A stretch of 64,000 nucleotides of DNA, from IMG/VR virus record IMGVR_UViG_3300042564_006100, positions 1-64,000 of that record. The stretch is one strand, 5' to 3'. The translations under genes were made by a program, and so were the position numbers. This stretch comes from a virus. Below are positions 41,780 to 49,335 of the stretch, one piece after another. Below the pieces are notes generated by a model that saw only the letters and a list, made by a program, of their open reading frames with translations, was not told where the DNA came from and ran no database searches. The first letter of the stretch is position 1. Each line of letters starts with the position of its first letter.

Positions 41780-42355
41780 TCAAGCATCGCGCAGCCAGGC
41801 CATCGCGTGCTGGAGACGAGTCAAGCGGATGCGGGCCATCTTGCGTGATATCCCAAGATCACGAGCGGCTTCCGAGAGATTGCCGCCGCTTGCATCGAGC
41901 TTCTCAGCCATATCACGGAGTTCGCATGGCAGATTCGCCAGAGCGTCATCCAGATCCATCGACATCTCACGGCGCTCGGGCCACGAAGCCGGCCGACCGA
42001 AGGCGACGTCGAACGCCTTTGCCAGATCCATTAGATCAGAAAGGCACTCATTCTCGTCATCGGAATCTGAGGCAAAGTCGTTCATAGAGAACGCCACTTG
42101 CCGCCAGTCACGGCACGCCCGTTCCTGTCGGCGGAGCAGGTCTATCATCGCGTGTTTTACAATTTGGCAGACCGCAGCCTCCAAGATAGCTTCGTCCAAA
42201 CCTTTCAGCGATCGCCACACCTTGAGATGCAGCTCCTGCTCGATGTCTGGAACGTCCGAGGCAGTGAAGCCGTAACGTCCAATTAGTTTTTTTACTTCCC
42301 GTCCAATGACGGCGACGATGTGCGGGTCGAGGCCCGTGTAGTTGTTAGTTTTCAT
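41780..42355 (-). CDS. Sigma factor-like regulator
   Basis: 191 residues from the ATG at 42355 (MKTNNYTGLDP). A region 2-like part (DIEQELHLKVWRSLKGLDE, CQIVKHAMIDLLRRQER) and a region 4-like helix-turn-helix at the end (SEAARDLGISRKMARIRLTRL) fit a small sigma-70 family factor. It could direct host RNA polymerase to phage promoters such as the ATGGAC-N17-CAGATR family, but this link is a guess. TTGACA lies 18 bases before the start. Confidence 0.7.
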   Translation of the reverse strand: MKTNNYTGLDPHIVAVIGREVKKLIGRYGFTASDVPDIEQELHLKVWRSLKGLDEAILEAAVCQIVKHAMIDLLRRQERACRDWRQVAFSMNDFASDSDDENECLSDLMDLAKAFDVAFGRPASWPERREMSMDLDDALANLPCELRDMAEKLDASGGNLSEAARDLGISRKMARIRLTRLQHAMAWLRDA

Positions 42356-42424
42356 CCGGCCTGGGTGGCCGGGTGTCAAAAGGTGGTTGTTGGGATGGCG
42401 CGGATGGCGACTGTGCGGATGGTG

Positions 42425-42485
42425 CCGAAAACAAAAGGGCAGGCCGTCGTGGATCGCTTACTGCGACACCCACAACGACCTGCCC
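42425..42485 (-). terminator. Long-stem terminator
   Basis: A 16-base nearly perfect inverted repeat (42437-42452 and 42470-42485, starting GGGCAGG) followed on the minus strand by TTTTGTTTTC. It lies between the stop of 42536-42856 and the sigma-like gene and would separate the first early genes from the rest. Confidence 0.75.
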
Positions 42486-42535
42486 CTTGGGCCCGGCCTA
42501 TTGTCTGGTTAGTTAGATAATTTACGGACTGATGA

Positions 42536-42856
42536 TTATGCAGCCACTTCGCGGATCATGCGAAACGGCAGGCCACCCTTGACTTCGAGCGTGAGGAGTT
42601 CACCGCTCCCGATTTTTTCGAGCTGCTGGAACAGCTCGACGTGCTCTTTCTTCATGACGAAGTCGGCCAGTCCCGCTTCACGGCGCGGCCCGTCTGCTGC
42701 GCCGAATTTGGTTTCGGCGATAATCTTGGCTCCCGGGCCGAACACCGGATCGCCGCTGACGACGGTGAGGTGGTCGATTCGGGAATACGGATACTCCTGC
42801 ATGACGCGCAGGAGGTTTTGGCGTGCGGCAGAGAGGCCGCGGAATGATTGGTCCAT
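42536..42856 (-). CDS. Prophage early protein, unknown
   Basis: 106 residues. Contains a helix (FVMKKEHVELFQQLEKIG) and a beta end (LTLEVKGGLPFRMI). No known family. It stands in the first early transcript, between the excisionase-like gene and a strong terminator. Confidence 0.5.
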   Translation of the reverse strand: MDQSFRGLSAARQNLLRVMQEYPYSRIDHLTVVSGDPVFGPGAKIIAETKFGAADGPRREAGLADFVMKKEHVELFQQLEKIGSGELLTLEVKGGLPFRMIREVAA

Positions 42857-42948
42857 GTTGTTTTAGTGGTTAGGTTCGAATGGAGGCCGCGTTGTTGATA
42901 GACCCGTGTCCCGTGCGGCCTGCCTCGGGCCGGAACACGGGAAAGAGG

Positions 42949-43272
42949 TCACTCGGGGGAGCCGGGGAACTCGCGGCTCAGGTCTGCGGCGGCGCACTCA
43001 CCCGCATCGGCGTCGTTTTCGTTGGCGAGGTCGGCCAACTGCCTGGCGCGCTCGTCTCCAGGTTGAGGACGATCCTCGCCCGAAAGCCAGGCGCGCACCT
43101 TGGCTGGAATAAACCGCACCATGCCACCGACCAAAATTGCCGGGAGGCCTTGCTGGCGGAGGGTGAATACTTGACGCTCCGAGCAACGGAGGTATCTGGC
43201 AACGTCTGGGGTTGACCAGAGGACTTCGAGTGAATCAGGCGGATTTTTGCGGAAGTGGTTTGTAGGCTTCAT
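42949..43272 (-). CDS. Excisionase/MerR-type helix-turn-helix protein
   Basis: 107 residues from the ATG at 43272 (MKPTNHFRKNPP). Residues 16-65 match the HTH_17 excisionase type: LWSTPDVARYLRCSERQVF, TLRQQGLPAILVGG, VRFIPAKVRAWL. The C-terminal 40 residues are acidic. Upstream are two GGACAAACCGTGTC repeats, like the GTGTCC sites of the origin. It is the first gene of the leftward early region and may be its regulator. Confidence 0.65.
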   Translation of the reverse strand: MKPTNHFRKNPPDSLEVLWSTPDVARYLRCSERQVFTLRQQGLPAILVGGMVRFIPAKVRAWLSGEDRPQPGDERARQLADLANENDADAGECAAADLSREFPGSPE

Positions 43273-43300
43273 GAATTTGCTGGGGTTCATGGAGCTGGGC

Positions 43301-43336
43301 GGACAAACCGTGTCCGAATCCGGACAAACCGTGTCT
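43301..43336 (-). promoter_or_regulatory. Operator-like direct repeats before the early gene
   Basis: Two copies of CGGACAAACCGTGTC stand in tandem (from about 43300 and 43321), containing half-sites of the GGACAC/GTGTCC family. They lie just upstream of the excisionase-like gene at 43272 and could bind the same protein as the origin cluster. Confidence 0.45.
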
Positions 43337-43340
43337 TTGT

Positions 43341-43375
43341 GAAAAAAAAGAGCGGCCGTAATGGCCGCCCTTTTT
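43341..43375. terminator. Bidirectional terminator
   Basis: A stem of GGGCGGCC and GGCCGCTC with an ATTAC loop, flanked by an A-run on one side and a T-run on the other. On the minus strand it ends the two-gene unknown module before the prophage early region. Confidence 0.75.
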
Positions 43376-43404
43376 GAACTCGGGGGTAGATGGAAGCTGA
43401 TTTC

Positions 43405-44679
43405 TCATGTCAGCCATTGCAGCCGTGGCTGCTCTTTTGGAGGCGAATAGCTGAAGCTTGTGCAGCGAATAATTGTTGTATCGAGGTGCCCTACCAAATC
43501 ACCAAGGCTTGAATCCTTGTGTTGGATTATCCAGCGATCTATTGATCTTTTCAGCGTTTCGGCTTCTTTGGTCACATCGTCATTCTCAAGTTTCACGATT
43601 CCCTTAAAATAATCGGAGAGTCGGTTGTTGCTGCAAAAGTCCTTCCACTCTTTTTCTGCTTCCTTATGTTCGCTACTGCCTTTACCAAAATCACTTTTGG
43701 CTCGTATCACTTCTTGCATGATTTCTCTCCCATCAGCCTGTTGCTCTGGCGTCAGATCCTTAATCGTTCTGGCGGAGGTTCCTTTTGATCTTTGATACGC
43801 TTGATCCGTGGTTTCCGCCTTACGGTTGAATAACCGGTCATCAGATGTGGCGTTCAATTGATTCGTGATCTCCGACGCTGTGAATTCTTTTCCGGGATTT
43901 CTGAGGAGTAACCAAATGCGATCCATAGCAACCCCATGCGGGAGAGCAACCGGAGTCGTCGTGTTGAAACCCACCTCCCAGGAATTCGAACCTTTGACTC
44001 TGCGGAAGAAGTATCCAGATTTCCTGCCCGCGCCCTCGTCAGGAAGTCGTGCCAGTTCGAGATCCAAACTCTCTTCGGTGGTAATCTGGTAAAGATTCTC
44101 CAGAAACAACCCCTGCTTTCCCAATCGCGACGCCTCGGGTGCGGCGACAGTATTCGTAAATGGCAGCAGAAGAAGGTGCTGATAGCCTGCTCCGTCGAGA
44201 TCAAGCGTCCTGATCGCGGCTAACAATTTTTCAGTTAAGGCCGGGCCTGGGTAGTAGAGGATACGAAAAAGCCTTCCACTTAGGGATGTCGTGCCAACTG
44301 TCCAGAGTTGCCCCTCCGTGCTGACCTCGCGTTCTGTGCCGCAGAGACGTGCGATCCACCTAGCCATCCCCTGATGGCTGAATCGGAGACGCTCTACTTC
44401 GGTCGCCTCAACCTTGATCCAGTCACGTCCCGGGTCTGACAGGTCTACCAAAAACAAGCCGCCAGCGGTTTTTCGGACCGCGACGCGCCCAAATAATGGG
44501 TGATCCATTTCTTCGGCCACTCCGATCTTCCCCAGAACCTTTTCAATACGGAGAAGATCGAAGCCAACCGGTGAAATTGCCTGCAACTCGGCAACAGTGA
44601 AGCACGGGCTGGTTGTTTGGCCTGCGCGATCAACAAGTAACCGCATCAGGCTCCGGAAGGAGGAGGACATTGGCGTCAT
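43405..44679 (-). CDS. Unrecognised protein B of two-gene module
   Basis: 424 residues from 44679; starts at 44670 and 44646 are also possible, all overlapping the gene before by 17-50 bases. The N-terminal 60 residues look like a winged helix (FTVAELQAISPVGFDLLRIEKVL). The middle is alpha/beta (GYQHLLLLPFTNTVAAPEA) and residues 285-380 are helical and charged. No nuclease, ATPase, protease or membrane motif is visible. Its position with its partner, divergent from a restriction operon and next to a prophage, suggests defence or mobile-element cargo. The function is unknown. Confidence 0.6.
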   Translation of the reverse strand: MTPMSSSFRSLMRLLVDRAGQTTSPCFTVAELQAISPVGFDLLRIEKVLGKIGVAEEMDHPLFGRVAVRKTAGGLFLVDLSDPGRDWIKVEATEVERLRFSHQGMARWIARLCGTEREVSTEGQLWTVGTTSLSGRLFRILYYPGPALTEKLLAAIRTLDLDGAGYQHLLLLPFTNTVAAPEASRLGKQGLFLENLYQITTEESLDLELARLPDEGAGRKSGYFFRRVKGSNSWEVGFNTTTPVALPHGVAMDRIWLLLRNPGKEFTASEITNQLNATSDDRLFNRKAETTDQAYQRSKGTSARTIKDLTPEQQADGREIMQEVIRAKSDFGKGSSEHKEAEKEWKDFCSNNRLSDYFKGIVKLENDDVTKEAETLKRSIDRWIIQHKDSSLGDLVGHLDTTIIRCTSFSYSPPKEQPRLQWLT

Positions 44680-45787
44680 GAAGTTTTGAGATAATTTGAG
44701 AGGTGTCAGCCCCCCGTTTGAACTCGATCTTGTTTGGCGAGGTGAGGATGACTTTACGGCGGCGGGTGACCCCGTCGACGGGCATTTTCAGGGTAACCCT
44801 TCGTATTGATGCCTGACGGACCGTATCCAAGCGCTGATCACGCCGCAGGATCTCAAGTATGTCGGAACCGGTGATACGGTAACGGGCCATCATCTCATCA
44901 TGTGCCGGGGAGTAGTCCACTTCAGTGAGGAGAGTGCGATCCTCCAGCGCCTCAGGTAGATCTGGGTCTTCAGCAAAGAGCTCCGACAACTGCAGAATGG
45001 AAGACGCACCGGACCATTCATAGGCACCCGGATCTGCAAGGAAGGACTCTGCAAATGCGCGCCGCATAGGATCGGTCAGCCGACCGTAACCGGAGCGAAT
45101 GCCCAGCATGCCGGTGGCTGGTTCAAAAAGAGCGGCATCGAACTGGAGGTCCCTTGCCTCTTCCCTGGAAAGGCTAGGCGAGGTTTCCGTGCCGCTGAGT
45201 CGACGCTGGGCGCGAGGTGATTTCTCAAAATAAAACCCGATTGTGAACATCTCGGTATCCTCGAACCGGCGTAGTAAGATCCTGCGGCTGCCGAATTTAC
45301 TGCCGCAGCTGGCGGCAATGAGGGTCCGAAACGTATTGGTGGCGGTATTCAAATCGGTGACCAGTGTGACGGGGCGGCAAGGTTTGAACATCTGCAGCGA
45401 ATCGCATTTGCGCACCTCATCCAAGCTCAACGCCGTTTCAAAAAGGTCGCGCCGTGTGGAAAGAACGTGGAGTGCAAGGCATTCGGAGGTCAGACCAAGC
45501 GTGTACGGGCTGGACAAGCGTGAAGCTCGGAGAGCCGCTAGGATTTGATCGTGACCTTCAGGGGAGGTCATTTCCCACGCTTCCACCATACCAGACGTCA
45601 AAACGCGGTATTCCTCAGGAGAGCAGGTGCCCAGATGAGCTGAGAATGCGGCAGCGGAAACGACGGGTCGGGCCACTGTCAGGCCTGCGGCGGGTATGGA
45701 TTGGAGGTATTCTTCGAGAATTTCCTCGTGCCCTGCAAGGGTATGAAGGAAAGCCTCATGGTCGAAGTGGTTCAGGTTACGTGACAT
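44630..45787 (-). CDS. Unrecognised protein A of two-gene module
   Basis: 385 residues from the ATG at 45787 (MSRNLNHFDHE); a start at 45823 is possible. The N-terminal half is helical (GHEEILEEYLQSIPAAGLTV). A beta-rich centre follows (KFGSRRILLRRFEDTEMFTIGFYFEKS) and the C-terminus is basic with strands (RRVTLKMPVDGVTRRRKVILTS). I know no family with this layout. It overlaps gene B and shares its promoter region with the divergent restriction operon. It may be a regulator plus effector pair; only context suggests this. Confidence 0.6.
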   Translation of the reverse strand: MSRNLNHFDHEAFLHTLAGHEEILEEYLQSIPAAGLTVARPVVSAAAFSAHLGTCSPEEYRVLTSGMVEAWEMTSPEGHDQILAALRASRLSSPYTLGLTSECLALHVLSTRRDLFETALSLDEVRKCDSLQMFKPCRPVTLVTDLNTATNTFRTLIAASCGSKFGSRRILLRRFEDTEMFTIGFYFEKSPRAQRRLSGTETSPSLSREEARDLQFDAALFEPATGMLGIRSGYGRLTDPMRRAFAESFLADPGAYEWSGASSILQLSELFAEDPDLPEALEDRTLLTEVDYSPAHDEMMARYRITGSDILEILRRDQRLDTVRQASIRRVTLKMPVDGVTRRRKVILTSPNKIEFKRGADTSQIISKLHDANVLLLPEPDAVTC

Positions 45788-45823
45788 TGTTTTGGTTATT
45801 TGCTTAGGGGCGACACGTCGCAA

Positions 45824-45842
45824 CCGCAGGAACGTCCTGCGG
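45824..45842. promoter_or_regulatory. Palindrome between divergent operons
   Basis: A perfect palindrome CCGCAGGA-ACG-TCCTGCGG in the 172-base gap between the unknown module (leftward) and the restriction operon (rightward). A TATACC on the minus strand touches it, and a TATACT on the plus strand lies at 45928-45933. A dimeric regulator bound here could control both operons. Confidence 0.45.
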
Positions 45843-45959
45843 TATAGCTTGCACCGCGCGACAGAATTTTCACGATTTTGCTTGAATGGTCAAATGGTTT
45901 CTGAAACTTTCCTTCCACAGTGCTCGCTATACTGCGTGCATCGATATCCAATCTCCCGC

Positions 45960-46568
45960 GTGAACCCCATCTACAAACACCCCACGATCAAGGATCTCGC
46001 ACAGGTCCGGGCCGGCTACCAGACCCGGAAAGAGGTGAAATCCACCCCGACCGGGTCGCATGCCCTACTCCAAATCCGAGACTTCAACGACGAGCGCACC
46101 CGGATCGATCTCGAAAACATCGTTCGCATTGAGCCGGGGGCAATCAACGAGGACCAAGTGCTCCGCGATGGAGACGTGATCTTCCTCTCGAAGGGCAGCA
46201 AGAATTTCAGCTTTGCGCCATCCTCTCTCCCTGAGCCCGCGCTGGCGGCATCATATTTTTTCATCCTCCGCCCGTCACATTCTTTATCCTCCGACTACCT
46301 CGCATGGTTCCTGAACCTGGAGAGCACCAAAGACCACTTACGTAAATATGCGACTCAGGGCGCGCACATGTCTGTTGTTCGTCGGGACGTTCTCGAAAGC
46401 TTGGAAGTCCCACTGCCGGATTTGGAGACCCAGCAAAAAATCGTCGAGCTTGCCACGCTTGCCGAACGGCAGCATGCGCTGCACGCGGAACTTGCGGAGA
46501 AGAAGAAGAGCCTAGCGACTGCCGCATGCCTTAAAGCCGCCAAACAATCTACCAACCAAACACAATGA
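45960..46568 (+). CDS. hsdS: Half-size type I specificity subunit
   Basis: 202 residues from a GTG at 45960 (VNPIYKHPTIKDLAQVRAG). One target recognition domain (residues 5-150: SHALLQIRDFND, VIFLSKGSKNF, MSVVRRDVLESLEVPLPDL) and one dimerising helix (ETQQKIVELATLAERQ). Normal HsdS has two of each. It starts the operon and overlaps hsdM by four bases. It may pair with itself or exchange with the full-size HsdS to give a second specificity. Extra half subunits are known to change recognition in other type I systems. Confidence 0.7.
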   Translation: MNPIYKHPTIKDLAQVRAGYQTRKEVKSTPTGSHALLQIRDFNDERTRIDLENIVRIEPGAINEDQVLRDGDVIFLSKGSKNFSFAPSSLPEPALAASYFFILRPSHSLSSDYLAWFLNLESTKDHLRKYATQGAHMSVVRRDVLESLEVPLPDLETQQKIVELATLAERQHALHAELAEKKKSLATAACLKAAKQSTNQTQ

Positions 46569-48073
46569 CCGACCAACAAATTAAAGACGAAATCTTCAAC
46601 GTCGTGTGGAGTGCCTGCGATACCTTTCGCGGCGTCATCGATCCCAGTGGCTACAAGGACTACATCCTAACGATGTTGTTCGTGAAGTACCTGAGCGACG
46701 TCCGGAAGTCGAAGCTCGAAGAATACGAGGTGAAATACAAACGCGATCAAACCCGCATTGATCGGGCCATGTCCCGGGAGCGCTTCACTGTTCCCGAGGA
46801 TTGCACCTTCGAGTTCATCTACTCCAACCGTGATGACAGCAACATTGGCCAAGTCATCAACACCGTCCTAGAGAAAATCGAAGACGCCAACAAGGCCAAG
46901 CTCCACAACGTCTTCCGCAACATCGACTTCAACAGCGAGTCCAACCTTGGTAAGACCCGCCAGCGCAACCAGCGACTCAAGACGGTGCTGGAGGACTTTG
47001 CGAATAAGAAGCTCGACCTTCGGCCCGAGCGCGTGGGCCACATGGACATCGTCGGCGACGTTTACGAATACCTGATTTCCCGGTTCGCGGCACAGGCTGG
47101 AAAGAAGGCTGGCGAGTTTTACACCCCGGCTGAGGTATCCGAGACCCTCGCCCGCTTGGTTGCCCCTCAGGACGGCGACCGCATTTGTGATCCAACCTGC
47201 GGGTCGGGCTCGCTCCTCGTCAAGGCCTCAAAGCAGGTCCCCACGAAGAACTTCTCGCTCTTCGGTCAGGAGATGAACGGTAGCACATGGGCGCTGTGCA
47301 AAATGAACATGTTCCTGCACGAAGTCGATGCCGCACGCATCGAGTGGGAAGACACGATCCGCCACCCGATGCTAGTCGAGAATGACGCCCTGATGAAGTT
47401 TGACGTCGTCATCGCCAATCCACCTTTCAGTCTCGACAAGTGGGGGCAGGAGATCGCGGCCAGTGATCAATACGACCGCTTCCACGCCGGGATTCCACCG
47501 AAGAGCAAGGGCGACTGGGCCTTCATCAGCCACATGATTGCCACCGCGCTTGAGGGCAAAGGGCGAGTCGGCGTCGTCGTCCCTCACGGTGTCCTCTTCC
47601 GTGGCGGGCAGGAGGGAACGATTCGTCAATACATGATCGAGCAGAACTACCTTGCCGGGGTGGTCGGCCTGCCTAGTAACCTATTTTATGGAGCCGGAAT
47701 CCCAGCGGCGCTACTGATCTTCGATAAGAGCCGAACGACCGGGGCGAAGGAGGACGTCTTCTTCATCGACGCCTCTCGCGAGTTCGAGCAGGGCACCAAC
47801 CAGAACCGACTGCGGCCGCAGGACATGAACAAGATCGTCGAGACCTTCCAGAAGCGGACCGTCATCGACAAATACTCCTACCTCGCAAGGTTCGACGAGA
47901 TCGCGGAGAACGACTACAACCTGAATATCCCGCGCTACGTCGACACCTTCGAGCCCGAGGCAGAGATCGACATGGCGGAGGTACAGAAGGACATCGGTCA
48001 CATCAAAAAGGAACTGGCCGAGGTTGAGGCGCAGATGGAAATTTACCTGGAGGAACTCGGATTCAAACCATGA
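46565..48073 (+). CDS. hsdM: Type I DNA methyltransferase subunit
   Basis: 502 residues. HsdM N-terminal helical domain (KDEIFNVVWSACDTFRG, YILTMLFVKYLSDV), then the N6-adenine methyltransferase: motif I region CDPTCGSGSLL near residue 215, and motif IV VIANPPFSLDKWG near residue 285. It methylates adenines at the site chosen by HsdS and is part of the M2S and R2M2S complexes. Length and domain order are normal. It overlaps hsdS by four bases at each end of the gene. Confidence 0.93.
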   Translation: MTDQQIKDEIFNVVWSACDTFRGVIDPSGYKDYILTMLFVKYLSDVRKSKLEEYEVKYKRDQTRIDRAMSRERFTVPEDCTFEFIYSNRDDSNIGQVINTVLEKIEDANKAKLHNVFRNIDFNSESNLGKTRQRNQRLKTVLEDFANKKLDLRPERVGHMDIVGDVYEYLISRFAAQAGKKAGEFYTPAEVSETLARLVAPQDGDRICDPTCGSGSLLVKASKQVPTKNFSLFGQEMNGSTWALCKMNMFLHEVDAARIEWEDTIRHPMLVENDALMKFDVVIANPPFSLDKWGQEIAASDQYDRFHAGIPPKSKGDWAFISHMIATALEGKGRVGVVVPHGVLFRGGQEGTIRQYMIEQNYLAGVVGLPSNLFYGAGIPAALLIFDKSRTTGAKEDVFFIDASREFEQGTNQNRLRPQDMNKIVETFQKRTVIDKYSYLARFDEIAENDYNLNIPRYVDTFEPEAEIDMAEVQKDIGHIKKELAEVEAQMEIYLEELGFKP

Positions 48074-49323
48074 GTGATCGGAACAAAAACAAGCCCGGCT
48101 ATAAGGAGACCAAAGCTGGGTGGATGCCAAGCGATTGGCAGTGTCGAACCTTGGATTCGATAGCAACCCGCCTAACTGGGCATACCCCTGACAACAATGT
48201 TCCGGAGTACTGGAACGGTGGAGTAAAATGGGTTTCTCTGGCCGACTCAGATCGTCTTGATCGAGGCTTGATTCTTAGCACCGACAAGGAAATCAGCGAT
48301 CTGGGCATCAAGCACTCCTCTGCCCGTCGACTGCCATACGGCACGGTAGTTCTGTTGAGAGATGCTTCGGTCGGAAAGGTCGGGATTCTTGCTCAAGAAA
48401 TGGCTGTTAGTCAGCACTTCGTGGCATGGGTCTGCGGTGGAGAACTTGAGAACCGCTATCTCTACTACTGGCTATTGTCGCAACGGAGGCTTTTTGTTCG
48501 CGTGGCTGTAGGCACCACCATCGTCACAATTGGAATGCCATTTTTCGCTAAGCTCACGGTGCCTGTGCCACCCCTGCCCGAGCAGATTGAAATCGCTGAC
48601 ATTCTCACCACCTGCGACGAGGTTATTGAGAAGACGAGCGCGCTGATAAACTCAAAGAAGCAGCAGAAAAAAACACTCATGCATCAACTACTCACCGGTA
48701 AGAAACGCCTGCCAAGGTTTGAGGGGGAGTGGACCAAGGTTGTGCTGGCTAATCTTTGCACACGACTGAAGGAGGTTGCAGAGAATCCCGATGGATACCC
48801 CGTTCTCAGTATTACAGCCAGAACTGGATTCGTTTCCCAGGAAGATAAGTTCAGCCGCGTGATCGCGGGCAAGCAGGTTGAGAACTACGTTGTACTGAAG
48901 CGTGGAGATTTCGCTTACAACAAAGGAAACTCTTACCTGTATCCACAAGGCTGTGTCTATCAGCTATCAGAATACGATGAGGGTCTTGTTCCCAATGTTT
49001 TTTACTCATTCAGGCTCGATGAAGCGTGTGCGGATGCTGATTTCATCAAGCAGTACTTCCTTGCGGGCTTGCACAACAAGGATCTGTACCGCTGGATCAA
49101 CTCCGGGGTGCGGAACAATGGATTGCTTAATTTGAACGCATCGGATTTTTTCAAACTGCCGATCAGTCTCCCACCACTGCCTGAGCAGAAAGCCATTGGA
49201 AATGTTTTCCGTGAGGCTGACACCGAGATCAGAGCGCTCGATGCGAAGCTGAAGTCACTCAAGCAGCAGAAAAAAGCACTGATGCAAAAACTCCTCACTG
49301 GCCAAGTCCGCGTGAAGGTCTGA
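48070..49323 (+). CDS. hsdS: Type I specificity subunit, full size
   Basis: 417 residues with two target recognition domains, each followed by a conserved helix: first LPEQIEIADILTTCDEVIEK with LMHQLLTGKKRL, second LPEQKAIGNVFREADTEI with LMQKLLTGQVRV. The two recognition domains differ, so the target should be bipartite and asymmetric. It lies between hsdM and hsdR, with 12 bases before hsdR. Confidence 0.92.
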   Translation: MSDRNKNKPGYKETKAGWMPSDWQCRTLDSIATRLTGHTPDNNVPEYWNGGVKWVSLADSDRLDRGLILSTDKEISDLGIKHSSARRLPYGTVVLLRDASVGKVGILAQEMAVSQHFVAWVCGGELENRYLYYWLLSQRRLFVRVAVGTTIVTIGMPFFAKLTVPVPPLPEQIEIADILTTCDEVIEKTSALINSKKQQKKTLMHQLLTGKKRLPRFEGEWTKVVLANLCTRLKEVAENPDGYPVLSITARTGFVSQEDKFSRVIAGKQVENYVVLKRGDFAYNKGNSYLYPQGCVYQLSEYDEGLVPNVFYSFRLDEACADADFIKQYFLAGLHNKDLYRWINSGVRNNGLLNLNASDFFKLPISLPPLPEQKAIGNVFREADTEIRALDAKLKSLKQQKKALMQKLLTGQVRVKV

Positions 49324-49335
49324 CCCCACCAAATC

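Noticed and set aside
42901-42940. Hairpin before the gene at 42856 as a terminator
   Set aside because: The stem has mismatches and no T-run on either side, so termination cannot be claimed.
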